From Ophioderma brevispina (Eukaryota > Echinodermata > Ophiuroidea > Amphilepidida > Ophiodermatidae): 64,000 bases of DNA. The stretch lies in assembly GCA_023653785.1 (NCBI GenBank), contig JAMKCH010058117.1, forward strand, positions 115,371-179,370, given 5' to 3'. The notes beneath the pieces were generated by a model that saw only the letters and a list, made by a program, of their open reading frames with translations, was not told the DNA's origin and did not search any database. The position numbers and the translations under genes are program-made. Below, one piece after another: positions 31,693 through 45,654 of the stretch (its first letter is position 1; each line of letters begins with the position of its first letter).

Positions 31693-33050
31693 GTAAGTCA
31701 TGTTAATTTTTCGGTTTTGGTAAAATCATTCATGGGTTCGATGTAGTGGGATCGAGGCTCAAGTACTAACTATCGATATACTGGTACGTTCTTTATCATA
31801 GGTAAGGTAGTACGAAAGAAGGCAGTTGTTAGCTGTGGTCTACGGGTCTTTCCCACGTAGTTGTCCACAAATACAAGTGCTCAAAACATGTTAAAATGGA
31901 TAAGAATGTAGATGTTGTTATTGTTATTACAGTGTGTAACAGCTTATTAGTCTCATTCCATTAACACAAGCGGATAAGTGGACACATGTTAGTTGATAGG
32001 GAGATGACTCCAGTCTTACATCCAGAAAACGCATTAATATAAGTGAATGGAACATTGAGAATTATTGACCGTTTTAGTGATTATGGGCAAAATGATATTT
32101 TTGCGTGCACCAATTTGACCGCAAAGTAGCCATTTTGTTTTGCCGCTTTTTGCACTAAAAATTAAATAATGGATGGCTTTTATGAGGTTTGAATGACCAA
32201 ATTAATTATACATCCATAACAATCCTAGAGGAAAATGACTACTATCCTGACGATCACCGCAAGAAGGGAGGTAGCATTATTCCCCCCCCAAACAAGGCAG
32301 GAATCCGCTCCGTGATTTTTGAGAAAGTAAAATAAGTATATAATTTTGTATACATTTTATGCAACAAGTTGCATACAAACTACCTTAAAGGGATTTATTG
32401 GTATGAATCTATCGGCACATATATAATGCAATATCCCTAAATATGACGTACCAGATGGTTTGCATGGTCATTGGAGTATTCCTTGCGAAGAAAACACCAT
32501 TTTTACGCTTAACTTTCGAAGCAGTAGCGCCCCACGTTTATTATTTACGCTATCGTTTGCCACAAGCCATGTTTAGTCTTTCACACCAATTGAAAGATGA
32601 TCGGTGGTTAGACAAGTTCTGGCCTGTATGAAAGACTATCCCGTTTACTTTTAACATTGAAATTAAAAACACAGTTTTAATTTAACGTTTTCCTTTAAAT
32701 TATATAAATTTATCAAAAATGGCATACATTTGTGCCTAATTTTTAAAAAATGAGTCTGGGATTCTTGAGAAATATAGTTTTTAAAATAAAATTAGTGAAC
32801 TCTACATCATACAAAGAAGCGCTACTCGGTACATTGAAAAGTACGTAGATTGCTGAACCGCGCATTAGTGGGTTTCGAACACTGGTCTCCTCTATACAAT
32901 AGATTGGAACCTGGGCTTCGTAATTGAAGCACTGATGGAAATATTGGTCATCCAAAAAAGCCCAAGCAGGTGGTTAAGAGCCGGTCATTTATACAAAATA
33001 ACAGACATAACAGACTACAGAATCAAGTCAGTGAGCTCATTGTATTTGCG
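31693..33050. other. no exon found downstream of exon 20
   Basis: I looked for a phase 1 exon (after final T) encoding EGF, GAIN, transmembrane or tail sequence and found none. The ORF at 32443-32631 has no splice signals or domain. A TTAAAGG..CCTTTAA pair (about 32386 and 32694) might mark another TTAA-flanked element, but the arms match poorly. Confidence 0.45.
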
Positions 33051-33054
33051 CGTA

Positions 33055-33455
33055 TGGGATGGCATGTCTCTAAAACGTGGACCCGGTGTGAGGAATTTAA
33101 GAGTCCTACATATCAGAAAGTCCTAGGACTCTAGGTTTCGGAGACTGGGCGTCCGTAGGACGCCCAGTCTCCGAAACCTTTAATCAGGATTCAGAAACTG
33201 TGTGTCCTAGGACACAGAGCTTCTGAAAACTTAAGTTAACTTTTACTTAGTGCGACCCGGACTCTGTATTTTGGGGGACTCTCAAATTCGTTACAACTAT
33301 CGCAAAATTCAAGGTCCTCTCAGGAAGCGTCCTAGGACTCTGTGCAATGACGCAAAATCCTAGGACCCTGTGATACTGTGATGTAGTGTCCCAGGACCCT
33401 AACATGTGCTGTATAGTCCTAGGACCCTGTGGGTCTGTGATGTAGCGTCCCAAGG
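33055..33455. repeat. GTCCTAGGAC-rich repeat, locus 1
   Basis: The motif TCCTAGGAC(T/C)CT appears at least six times (near 33107, 33120, 33209, 33330, 33356 and 33417), with variants TCCCAGGACCC and AGTCCTAC between. A perfect hairpin (33133-33179) is embedded. Related sequence occurs at 38520-39030 and 55380-56540. No ORF was found. Confidence 0.75.
33133..33179. repeat. perfect 22-bp hairpin with 3-base loop
   Basis: AGGTTTCGGAGACTGGGCGT begins the left arm, which ends in CC; the right arm is the exact reverse complement after the loop GTA. A 22-base perfect stem is very unlikely by chance in this AT-rich region. Part of the right arm (TAGGACGCCCAGTCTC) recurs near 56507. Confidence 0.95.
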
Positions 33456-33999
33456 CATACAGATATGCTACTCGTACTTTAATTGAAAGGTACTTGGTTA
33501 CTTAAAAGCAGGCCGAATCCGAGCAGTCCGCTGTGGCTTAGCTGTGCAGATCTTCAGACGACCAGGTATGTAATAGTGTATGTGTATGTATTGTTGTAAT
33601 ATGGGATTTGGTGATTATCTACGTAGGTTCGAGTGCTGGTCGCACCACTTTAAGAGTAGTTGGGTTTATAATTGTTTTATTAATTTATTTACTTTAATTT
33701 TATTATTTCTGGTTTTTTTTTAAATTTTATTAGTTATTTTATTACTTCTCTTTTGAAATTAAATTTTATTACTTGTCTTTTCAATTTTTTTAAATTAAAC
33801 TCTTCTCTTCTTTTTAAATTTTGATATTTAACAAATTGGTATTTCAAGACCATGTTGTAATATTATGGGCAGAGGACGTTTTAAATAGAGAAAAACAGTT
33901 TTGAAAAAATGAAGAGATTAATATGTGAATATGTCAAATATGTTTTTGTAATGTTTAAATACAGTGTGAAATGATAAACATCAATATCGATTTTTAAAC

Positions 34000-36900
34000 C
34001 GTGATTAACGCGTTTGAATGGTAAACTATTTATATACTATATTAAACGCACAAATATGGAAATGTAAGCAGAGCCGTTGATTGGTAAAACAGGTGGTAAT
34101 AAAATGAAAAATGAACGCCATCAATGTAATATTAAGTGTTGCTCACTCATTAACATCTTTGCGTGTACAAATAATTTAACATGCTAATAGCTGAACATTA
34201 TAAGTGTTAACATCATTAACACAAATAAGTGTGTATTTCAGTGTGCAATATAGTTTTAATGTATTAGAGCTTGTTTTTGTAGTGTATTAATGAGCTCGCA
34301 GGTGACAAAATGGCGTCGCCTAAGACAGTGTAGATGAAAACGTAGGGGGTATAAGACAATATCTTAGGTGCATAGGTTTTTGCACCGCTTTCTTCCTTCC
34401 TTTCATTGAAAAACTGCTTTAAACATGTCTCAAAAGCACTAGTTACATTTCGAAAGTGTGTATTGTCATAATTGACCATTGTAAACCTGTTACGTTTCTC
34501 AAATTAATTGCATTTATAAAGCAGATCGGATGCATTTCACTCATAATTCACATTGATTGGCTCAATCTCAGATGTTGTTTGTTGGGTGTTTTTGTTTACC
34601 GACTATTGGAGTACTCGTGTTGGGCATTCGATGCAACATACGTTTAATAGTTTTCTAAAAACTTCGTGTTACCGTATATGAAAATATGGTTTTTTTGAAT
34701 ATAAATTAGCTTGTATTTGGTGGATATTCTTGAAGTTTCTCTATTAAAAGTTTATAGAAACATGGCCAAAAGTATGCCAGTTGTCCATAGACTAAGGATA
34801 ACTGGTGTGAGGTAGTACTACTTGCAGAAAAAAACGTTAGGTCAAACACCACTAAATTTTTGAAAACATTACCCGAATTATTAATAGCCAAAAATGTTAA
34901 TCGCATTATCTTCTAAAGAAATGGTTACTTCTTAAAGAATGGTTTAAAAGGTTACTTGTACATATGAAACTCCAAGCATAAAAATGGACCCGATTGCGCC
35001 AGATATTTGCATTCTTTAACACCATAGAGGAGTGTCAAATCGTGGGAAACACTTGTTCAGTGGAAATGAAATTTTGGCCATGAAGACGAGGTTAGTAGAA
35101 CGAGTTTGGGATTTATTCAGTATTGAAATGCGTTCCCACGATCTTTGGCACTCCCACAAATTCTTAGATAACACAAATTTCTCAAACATACGCACTATCA
35201 AAGAACGGCAATTTTATCAGCTTACATTAGACCTATAAAGGATAATTTCATCAGTCAATTTTGTATGTAATGTCCCGTTTTGTGATGGGGTTCACAAAAA
35301 CAATATTAATATACGATAATGTTTATCACTGGTATTCCAAGTTATTGACATAAATTAGTTGGCAGCTGCGAAATGTAAACATGTAACATTTGTACTATAA
35401 ATATGTTACATACATTTTTAAAAATAGTTATAAGTTTGAAAAAAAGAGAATGTTTGATATGTGTGTTTATGTTCAATTCCACTTTGGACCCCCAGGATCA
35501 GTAACGGAAAGCACCACAAAGTTAACAGTAAATGTGAATTTTTGAGGGATATTTGAGTGTTATTTCATGTTCCAAAACCCTTATTCGATAGGAAATAAGT
35601 TTAATGCACAGTTTTTCTACTTTCCTTAATGGGATTTCCTTTAAGATGCACTTTTTTTTTGAAGTTTTGCTGTGATAACAATATTTGCTTTTGCGTGTGC
35701 TTGCTCTTCAACATTGAATCTGTTGCTGAGCTCATCCTATGAAGACCGTTGATGAATGTCTCTTCAGCTCCTCGTTTGCAAGCGTTCCCACATCTAACGA
35801 ATTATGGGGGGGGGGGATATTTATTGTATTTCCAATTGGTATATTGCTCCTTCTCATCCGGAATAGAAGTAGTGTTTAGGACGATCTGAAGTGATGGATT
35901 GGGGATGGGGTCAGTAGTCCAAAAGGCAAGCAAAATGACAGATTTCCATAGATGCAGTGACTAGAAACGAAAACAAAGTTCGAAATATCAGATTCCTGTG
36001 GTGGTTTTTGGCTCCTTTAAATGATGGCAAACGACTAGTTTTATATAAACAGAGAGTTTAGTGCTATACTATTGGTAAGTAGCAAAATCTGACAAGTATC
36101 CAATGCATGACATCAAATATCCAGTATTTCTACCTCTCGGGACTTATGAATCATAGTGACGTCATATTCTGGATGTTTCTACTTATTTTGGATGCCCAAT
36201 AGGAAAAGGGGAAGACCATCTAGCCTAAATGCTTCGCCCAACTGCCTCGCACAAATCGTCATTGGCCTGTAATCTCAATGGCAAAGGTGCTACGAACATG
36301 ACCCAACCAACAAAAATCGTAATGAAACAAATTATTCAAACTGTTACATTTGTCAGAATCGTTCCTAAATGCTCATTAATTAAAATCAATCAACAATGAG
36401 GCGTCATGATAACTTGTTTGAAATCGCCGAGGGGTATTGCATACAAAAATACGAAAAACGTTTCTGAGAAAATTGCATTGATAAAAATACAAACTTTGCA
36501 AATTACGCATCATACAAGGTTCAATGACAGGGTGAGTAAAAAAAACTTGAACCCTGATTGTTGGCTGCCAATTTTGAATTTTAATTTTAAATGTATTAAA
36601 ATGTTCTTTTGTTGTTATGTTTTTAGTTTAGTTTAGTTATTATCTTAATTGCTGCAAAGATTATTCCATCGGTTAGGTATAGGAACCGAGCTATCAGTCG
36701 TTTGAATCAGTACTCTGTTTTGCGCTCGTCCCACGGATGTGCCTTCAAATGAACGGCCTTCGTGCGATTTTTTTAGCTTATTATATCAGTGCCCAGAAGA
36801 AAATCGGGCTATTTATTGACTGCAGAATATATTGCGACACTATTAACCCCACAATTCCAGTCGCATTTAGCACGATGCCCTCTAAACCTTATACGTCTCA

Positions 36901-38500
36901 TCACTCATAAAATCATGTGACAAAAAATAACTTGATAGTTGTAGCGGTTCTGGAGGGGTTGAATGAATCATACCATATGAAGGACATCAAATCGGTTGGA
37001 CAACCTTTTGAGGTTTTTTAAAGGTATGTCTATATTTGTAGACCAAAATATGCCACATCCTTGAAGAAAGTTGTTTCAATCAAATAGAAACTTACAATTA
37101 TCACTGACGTTGACACTTAAGATACCACGTTATTTCACATAAACATAGACAATACCATTATCATCATTTTGGGGAGTCATTAGCTAGTTGGCCACTGTGA
37201 TTCAAATGGGAATACGTGGATAGGGGTAAAAGCTGTATATTGATTCGAAAGAATGTAGCTCTGCCTATACTTATCCGATTGGAATTATCTTTGCCAGCAA
37301 ATTAATCTAATGAAATTGACACAACATATGTTAGGTATATTGTTTTATTAAAATTTCAAATAATGGCGCGAAAAAAAACGGGTCAAGATTTTTTTGACTC
37401 ACCCTTTATTATGAAAAGTAAATTAAAAGTACATTACTATCTTGCAGTAATGGTAAATGGAGCGATAGACTAAATAGATCAAATTAAATTACTTGCACTT
37501 AAGTGCGGTTCGAGGTGTTTGGTTTAGCATCAGTCTTAAAACAAAGTTTATATTCTCTATGGCCACATTGATGTACTTAAAGCTTGACACTTGGTAAGCT
37601 TGTAAAGGTTGATGTGCAGTATCTTTGCACTATTGTGTTTTGTAAAAATACAAAATACAATATCGTCGCAATGTTATAGACCCGACGATATTATTTTTAT
37701 ATCTGGAATACTGAAAAAAAAAAACAGCAGAGAATAAAAGAGAATAGAATAGTGAACAACACTGAACTATGCCATGACGGGACCAATAATTTGAAACCCA
37801 AATTTGACCCAATTTGGAACGAAGCAGTCATATTGGGCTAGTCCAGAAATTATCCACAACTCTTATTAACCACAACCGTCTTCTCCAAAAATGCATGATG
37901 GGAATTTCCCATAGGTGAACCAGCAGGGAATGGAAAATCATGAAATCCGGGAAAGTGGATGAGAATTCCACAATAAAATCGTTAAAAAAACATATCCAAT
38001 ATTACCAAATGTGTTATTTAACATTTACATGCACTGAGAGATAATTGAGTAATTGAGTAGCTAAACCCAGATGACTTTGGGAATTCCCATGACTTGATGA
38101 CCCACTGAAAAAAATCCCATTCCCAAAGAATTACTTCATTAGTAGGTTGTTTTTCCCATTCGTTCTCTTTGGTCAAAAACACCCAAAGATGATGAAAAAA
38201 TACCATTAGAATTCCCACTTGGAATTATCACATTGATTTGTCAAAAACAGCTTGGGAATTTCCATAGTTATTTCGAATTTTGAAATTGTCATGGGGTGGA
38301 TAATCCTGGAATAGCCTATTTACCACCCTTAAATTGTCGCCCATTTAAAGCTATGTGCATCTGCAATGGAGTTAGGTGTGCACCATGCTGCTGAATTGTA
38401 ATTATGAAATGTTATGATAGCTTCACAAAACATAATTTCAAAGGCCCCTTACAGAGAATACTTAATGGTGTGCCATTTTAAAAGCAGACACTAATTTGCT
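34000..38500. other. long gene-less stretch with one inverted repeat
   Basis: No ORF here has a recognisable domain, and I found no paired splice signals with a coding interior. Apart from the inverted repeat at 35026-35156, a G10 tract near 35807-35817 and AT-rich simple sequence, I see no features. Confidence 0.5.
35026..35156. repeat. imperfect inverted repeat, ~23-bp arms
   Basis: GAGGAGTGTCAAATCGTGGG at the left pairs with CCCACGATCTTTGGCACTCC at the right, with about 75 bases between. The region reads open on both strands, which a palindrome tends to cause. It is probably a MITE remnant; a small-RNA hairpin is possible but unsupported. Confidence 0.6.
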
Positions 38501-38519
38501 GGGATGCTTGCACTTGAAA

Positions 38520-39030
38520 ACAGCTGCAGGGGACACCCACAACGATTAGTACACACCGTCCCCGGACTCAAATTTAGGACCCTGAGATTGGGTTGTAACT
38601 GTAATAAAACTTCAGAGTCCCACTATTTTAATGTATAGGACTCTCCTTTATTACATGAAGTCCATTGGACACTACGTGTCATTACCGATAATCCCCAGGA
38701 CACTGGAATCAAAACTTGGTAATCCATAGGACCCCTAATTTTAAAAAACATATGGTCCTAGGACTGTTAATTCAACTGCGTGGGGAACACTCACAACTAG
38801 TACACTCAGTCCCCGGGACCCTCAACATTTAGGGACCCTGAGATTTTGTGTAATGATAATAAACTTCAGAGTCCCACTATTTAAATTGTCAAGGACTCTT
38901 CTTTTGATTACCTAGAGTTCACAGGACACTGCGTGTTATTATCGATAGTCCCTAGGACACTGAAAAAATCAAAACTTAGTGTCTATATGAGTCCTAATTT
39001 TCAAACCTATGTTCTAGGATGTGAAACTCA
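38520..39030. repeat. GTCC/GGAC repeat family, locus 2: two tandem units of ~251 bp
   Basis: Two units in the same orientation share, in order, ACAACTAGTACAC, GTCCCCGGGACCC or its variant, GGACCCTGAGATT, AACTTCAGAGTCCCACTATTT, AGGACTCTCCTTT, GGACACTGCGTGT, ATCGATAGTCCC and ATCAAAACTT. The TAGTACAC box occurs at about 38547 and 38798, giving a period near 251. Motif content links it to 33.1 and 55.4-56.5 kb. Confidence 0.82.
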
Positions 39031-39360
39031 AAACACAATCTCCGACGGACTCTTAAAAGCTAGGACTGGCTCGCTCGTGACACCGGCTCATAACCACCTG
39101 CTTAGGCTTTTTATTACCAATATTGGTCCGTCAGTGGTTTCAAATACGGAGCCCATGTACCAATCCATTGTTATAGAGGTCAGTGAGAGGTGAGCCACCT
39201 CGGATTAATGTCACATAGGAATCCACCTCGTGCTGGTGGAGGTCCATCAAAATCACGATAATGTTATGAAAACTACTTCCTTATCCCCGGAGCTCCCCGG
39301 CGCGCAAGTAAATTGGCTGAGAGAAATATGACCATCATCCTAATTATAGTTGTCTGACTC

Positions 39361-39435
39361 CGTGGAAGCTGGGGATGGATGAGGGGAGGGAGGGCCGGAT
39401 GGTGGACGGACGCGATCGGACGGACGGACGGATAT
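39361..39435. repeat. G-rich simple repeat with (GGAC)n
   Basis: GAGGGGAGGGAGGG followed by GGACGGACGGACGGAT. Short and probably polymorphic. Confidence 0.8.
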
Positions 39436-40805
39436 GAGCATCACAACAAATGGGGACCTGTACAGCTTGATATATGAAACAAGTTACAATCTAGCTCCCA
39501 AAGTAGGCAACTTGTGGAATAAGAAATTTCATAACAGCCAAACACACTATATCATTTGTATATACTTACTGATTCCTTCAAGACGTTTTATATCCCTTGA
39601 AGTTCTCAAGTACAACCTCTTGCAAAGTAGAAGACAATGAAGGCTGGGAAAGGTGAATATCAGAACAACTGGATTCAGTATACAAAATAAATATCACAAA
39701 AAAATTTTTTTGGGGGCCCCAAACCATGACAGATATCTGTGGACAATTACGTTAAAGGCACTAGTTGTTAAAATAAATGGAATGTTTTGGGATACTGATG
39801 AACCCAGAAGGGATTGTTATAGATGATGCGGTGGACTCAAGTTTACAAACACATTGCAATCTGCCACAATGCTCATCTTTGTTGGGGAAAAAAGGTTGGC
39901 CACAACTATGAAGAGTAATACATAAAAGCATAACAGCATATTTTTAAGAGTAACCCGAATTTTCAAATTTGGGCATAGTTGGGGTTGGTAATTGACTATG
40001 AACAATAACCTGTGAAAGGTAAGCTCCAAAGGGGGCATGCCTCATAAAATGAAGGATTTTGTAATTAGATTGAATTTTCAAGCGCATCCACCTTCAAACA
40101 TGGAAATTTTGTCCATTATGAAATAGCTCAGGAAATAGCACAATCTTCAAATAAAAATGTCCTAAATTGACTGATGGTACTTGCGCGAACCAACAGAAAA
40201 GGTTATGGATGAGCTTGTACGTGTACATGGCGCTCTTTCCCGCATATTCCGTATTGAAATTTTCGGCCGAATCAGGAAAATCGGCCCGAACAGACTAGCT
40301 TCATTTCTAATAAACCTATAAAATGTGGCGATTCATATTTGTAATAAAGTGTGCCTTGGGAGTTTGTGCATGTTGTGTAATGTAACGGGAAAGGAGAAAG
40401 CCTTGTAAAAAGATATGGTGGACTACGCACAATGTGTGTGCATAGTGTGAGGTAACATATATCCATGATTCCGACATCTTTTGCAAATCGATCAAATTCG
40501 TACCTAAAAGAAAGCGTATTAAATTCATAGTTTTACTCTTGTTTTAAAATGCTGCTTTATCTGATTAAGCTAACACAAATGAAAATGAAAGTCTGATTAG
40601 CATGCCATGCTTTATTTTGTGAAATTAGCAAGGCTTTTTTTGCTAGAATAAATTATGATTGGCAATATTCCAGGTTTCGTGAATTTTCTCATAAACATTG
40701 ATTGAAATCAAACGAGCTTGATAAACGTAGAGCGGTGACTGTTGGCATCTATTGCCAGTTTACAAACATTGCTCTGAAATAAGGGAGTGTCATACATACT
40801 CTGGT

Positions 40806-40837
40806 GGGGGGGGGGGGTTGAAATACTGTGGGGGGGA
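40806..40837. repeat. poly-G tracts
   Basis: G12 at 40806-40817 and a second G run at about 40830-40836, followed by an A-rich sequence. The surrounding ORF (40752-41060) is an artefact of low complexity. Similar G-run plus AAAAAATT.. sequence recurs at 46602-46660. Confidence 0.85.
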
Positions 40838-42202
40838 TCAAAAAAATTTGAGGTCCCAAAAAAGCAATTCCGGACCGGTTATTAGGGTGGGGAATCAAAA
40901 AAGGACATTTTTGCCTACATTCACAAAACATAACTTTACGAAAGGTATCATTCCAATTGCAAATTTTGGGAACATCAAATCTTTTCCATTAGAAATGTGT
41001 CTTGAAAACGAATATACAATCGGTGCCATGTCCGCATTGTGGCCACACCTAGTCGTTTAGTCGAAAACAACTTCACTACTATTTACAGTTCACCTGTAGA
41101 TTGCAATGGGGTATTGAAGTTTCTACGACGACGCTTCGATGCTACATCCACAAACAAACCTCTTACCTATTTAAGATTTACATGTATACCATTAATGGCC
41201 TCATACCAAGTATGATCATGTATGTGAGCCACATTGGAAATTTCCAATTGTGTTATCTTTGCAAAGCATAGGCCGTACGTAAATCCTGGGGGATGGGGGA
41301 TATATCCCCATTTTTTATGAGGGGGATGGTCATACAATCATGTCCCCCCCCCCCATGTGATGCCCCGTTCATGTGTTTTGACCAAAGATAACAATCATAT
41401 TTTACCTTTAATAGTTTTTTAAAATGGTAATTCTGTTCGCTTTGACACATTTTGTTCTAATTACATTACATTCATGAGTTGAGCTTCTAAATGGCAAATT
41501 TTTTAGCGCGCTTGCGCGCACATGTTTAGTAAGGGTCTTTTCAGCAAAACCCTGTTTATCTTCTTAAATTTCAATCAACCCCATCCTCCAATGTCAAAAA
41601 AAGAAATTTACACCACTGTTTCCAAGAGAAAATGTATCTAGGAAAGTGATGTGCGAGGGCCTCCGAGCAAAGCGCGGGAGTGGAACACCCCCTCCCATAC
41701 CCTCCCCAGGGTCATCAACACCAATCGTTTTCTTCTAAAAAAACTTTCTAAGATTATCCCAATTTCACATTTGCTTTGTAGTCACATAGGCTATTGTAAA
41801 TATTACCACCCCAACAAAGGACATCGCCGGATAAGGATGAAGGACGCCCTCTTTTAGTTTGTCATGAGGACCGGATTGAACTTGAAACGTTTGCATCATA
41901 AAGCGAATTGCTTAAAGTTTACCTTTGCCTGATTTTCAAAAAATCCCACTTACATAAATCCCAAAAGTCCGGTTTTGATGTTAAAGTGATGAATTACAGG
42001 CTTCAAGGAGTAATTGGAATTTCCATATTTGAACCCTTTTCCCCCCAAGAACCACCAGGAGGCCGCTTTGCTAAGGATTGCGCTATGGGGGGAAAAGGAA
42101 GAAGGGAAACGGGTTGGCGTAGCGTATATCTTCCCTCGGCTTTCACCAATGAGCGTCTCTGGTTCAATCCACCGGAAGGGGTCGTTCTCGGTGGCTTATG
42201 TG

Positions 42203-42550
42203 AAAATGAACACATCGTCGTCTTGATTTAAATAAACCGCCCAATGAATACATCGTTCACCTAAGCGCGCCATTGATTATGAGAAAAAAGAGGTTAGTAT
42301 CTGAGCACAATGACCAGGTAACTATTATTATACCTGGCCACCTCTAACACAACATTTATTTGTATCACTACCGATGTGTATATGCAAAAGCGGCACCCAC
42401 AGTTATGTGGAAGAAGCGGGACGGCCAGCCAGTGCTTGATTTCTATTGTTGGTACTCTAGTTTTCTTTGTGGTCGGCAAAAAGATCGGACGAGGACGAGT
42501 GATTTCTAAGATTACGTAAGTTTTGCCTCTCTATCTTATAGAACCCTTGG
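42203..42550. repeat. 345-bp dispersed repeat, copy 1
   Basis: It matches 44773-45124 across its whole length in the same orientation: TCTTGATTTAAATAA, AAGCGCGC, GTATCTGAGCACA, CCTGGCCACCTCTAAC, GCGGCACCCACA, GGAAGAAGCGG, TTTCTATTGTTGGTACTCTA, TTTGTGGTCGGC and ATAGAACCCTT. There is no convincing ORF. Copy 2 lies inside the larger foldback element. Confidence 0.88.
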
Positions 42551-43488
42551 GGTTATCGAGATAGGACGCATAACCCCCGCAGCGCGAGCAAGTGGCTGTA
42601 AGCCTACTAGAACTAAAAAGGGGATCAGTCTGCTCATTCAGTCCACGGTAAGGGTATTTAGCCGGCTGACAATGTTTTCATTGTAGACTTTGGACCCATC
42701 TTTTTCACATTCATGCGGGGACATTGAATAATTGAATTATTAAAGACAATATACAGATGTAATCTTAAAAGGAATTTTATTATGTGCATAACAGCCCCAT
42801 TTTTGACAAAATCAACGAGTTGATGACGCAACGGCATTGATTGGTTTATTATTTTAAAAAAAGAGAAAAATACAAAAAAACACGAAAAAACCCTTTTAAA
42901 AAAAAAACAAACCGATTATCGTCATCGTTCGTCGGTGTTTGAATCAGTAGGGAAAAGGTAAATTCTGTACTGTTTTAGACTCATACCCGGTGTCTTTTGG
43001 AAAAAAATAATAGCACTTTTGGGCAGAGGGTCATATGTAAAGACCTTGATTTACATAGTCGGATTTAATATATCGGTCGCCCCCGAAAGCAAACTGATAC
43101 CTGATGCCTGAAACGTGACCTGGTACCTGACCCGTGACACCAAACTATGCATCTCGTTACCCGTTCATACTACAATAACGGCAAGCAGCAAGCATTCTGT
43201 ATCTCTGTTGTCACAAACAGCGTAATTGATCAAGATGTTAGACTATACATGTGGTTCTGTACAGTGAGGGTAGGACACGATCGAGTGCTCCTGCTCGATT
43301 GGCCTTGGGGATTTCCAACGGTAATTTTGGAAACTGCTACATGCTTTACTATGGCAGTCTCAGTTCCAGTGACATTAAAACCATTCTCTTAAACCTTTGT
43401 TCAAAGATCTTAGTATATCATGATAAATTAAGAAAAAATATGAGTTAACAATCAATCCTGCTTCTGTTACATTACCTGTGCATAACTC

Positions 43489-43642
43489 ACAACTCCAGAA
43501 ACTTCCCCTGCAAAGTAATCTCTATCAAACATACTACCCTTGAACATACGCGCCATGGCTACCAGAGCTATGCGCTTCTGTAGCCATGCGCACGGATACA
43601 CTCTAATATCAAACAGCCCTATTATAATTATTCTACAACCCC
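43489..43642 (-). other. possible orphan exon on the minus strand
   Basis: On the minus strand an open stretch reads LFDIRVYPCAWLQKRIALVA, then a methionine- and aromatic-rich tail ending VSGVVSYAQ, with an AG (TTATAATAG) before it and CAG|GTAATG after it. I do not recognise the protein and found no neighbouring exon, so this may be chance. Confidence 0.2.
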
Positions 43643-44772
43643 AAAACCATTGCACTCCTGGATTCCAGTTGATAGGGAATAGCCTGACAGTGTCCATCTT
43701 TATTCTAGGTTGAGTATGAATTGTGAGGGGATTGTATATCACAAGCTTTAGTCCGTGTATTTGTGGTACTGATGTGCGCTATAGCCAACCCTGATCGATT
43801 TGGCCTTCACAGTCCCAATCATAGTTACAGCATAAACCCAGAATTTCAAAAGAAAGCGCAAACTAAATCCAGGAATAGTTTCAGTAAAAGCAGGTGAAAG
43901 CTGATTTTTATGAATAGTGACGATCAAAGTTTCTGCATTTGTAAAACAACGGTGACTGAAGCCTTCTAAAGTTATGATATTTTTTGGTAGGCAATGTTTA
44001 ACCAATTTTTGGGGTTAACACGACTATGCCTCCCATGTAATAAAATACAAAGTAGTGACTGGACGAACAACGTACCTTTTATTTGTAGTTGGGGCCAGTT
44101 TCTTCTTTCACAGCTCTTTCAATCCGATCTCTTTGTATTCGATGAAGAAGATTTTTCTGGGTATTTGTGGTCCCCTAAAACAAAAAAAAAAACACAAAAA
44201 AAACAAAAAAAAATTTTTGAGTAATGGAGACATCCAAACTCCGCCCCTAACGCTCTACCATCAATTGGAATCTATAGGCTAGCGTGTAAGAATCTCTAAG
44301 CGTTTTACTAAGGTACGCAACCCTTACAAGTACATAATTTTGCTAAACAATTTGTCTAAGTTATCAAAATCATCTTAAACCTACGCATGTCTCACTTCTA
44401 GTACTTGCACACTTTTTCCGTGAACATGAATTAATTGTCTCCTTTTGTTTTCCCCGAAATAATCAGCATTGACCAAGCGATGTACACCACGTTTCATGAC
44501 TCAAGCAAATAATGTTGCTATTGATAAGTAAATCCGCCCGTCATGACTAGGGAATGAAAGGGACAACCAAGGGGGTGAAACGCATTCAAAACCATGCAGT
44601 CGTCCGTGCTGGGCGCTGAATTTGAATATTGCACGGATAATTATCAGTTTGGGTGGGTGGCTTGTATACACACATAATGTCAATTCGATACAACAATCCG
44701 CCAAAAATATCAGTATGTTGATGTTGGGTGCTATTGGGTGGTTTCAATTTGTCCTACACATGGCCACACAAC

Positions 44773-45124
44773 GATGAAATGACACCTTCAGTCTTCTTGA
44801 TTTAAATAACCGCCTCAATGAATACACTCTTTTCACTAAGCGCGCATTGCATTTATGAAAAAAAAAGAGTATCTGAGCACACTGGGGATCCAGGTACACA
44901 TATTACAAATACACCTGGCCACCTCTAACCCATACCTTAAGTTATCACTACCGATTAGTGTAATATGCAAAGCGGCACCCACATATTTGGAAGAAGCGGA
45001 GTCAGGCCCTTGCTTTCTATTGTTGGTACTCTAGGTTTTCCTTTGTGGTCGGCCAAACATGCGAGACGGTGAATTTCTAAGATTCAAACTAACGTTTTTC
45101 CTCTTATCTATATAGAACCCTTTA
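44773..45124. repeat. 345-bp dispersed repeat, copy 2 (inside foldback element)
   Basis: Counterpart of 42203-42550. Its absence from foldback copy 1 suggests it either inserted in copy 2 or was lost from copy 1. Ends of the repeat have no obvious inverted repeats. Confidence 0.85.
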
Positions 45125-45654
45125 GGACAACGGACTTCAAATTCTTCTGGGACTGCAAACCCTTGTTAGTTTCCATGACGTTAAAAGCTTTTTGAATTGT
45201 TTTCACTCAGCCCCGGTTTATTGAACTACAGCCCATGCACGAATAAAATCAAACTAAAACTAAAACTTTCTGCCTGGGAGTTTAATAACTTGATCGTATA
45301 TTTCATCATTTATTCAAAAGAACACGACGATGAGTAAAAATCAATGAAAGAATTTGATTGGCCAAGCTATGACCTACCATTCTTGGTGTAGAACAAACAC
45401 CCATAACGTAATCATATTAATATTGATTAAAAAAAATTTTTTATTTCAATTAAAGTTTGTTCGCATCCGTGTTCACATCATTTCATATAGGAATGATTTT
45501 CGATTTCTGCTATGAAATCATAAATTGCATGAACATGGGTTTTAACCGCGGCAAGTTACGGGTTTGGGTTCTGCACCAAGATGTTAGGTTCACGTTGCCA
45601 AACATCTTTTTTCTCATTACTTTGTTCACCTTATTTTCCTTTCGAATAAAGGAG

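Noticed and set aside
32386..32697. Possible additional TTAA-flanked element
   Set aside because: TTAA plus AGG occurs at both ends, but the inverted match stops after about four bases.
42003..42231. ORFs open in several frames near 42.1 kb
   Set aside because: Several overlapping frames are open because stops are rare in this GC-richer stretch. No domain, and repeats start within it.
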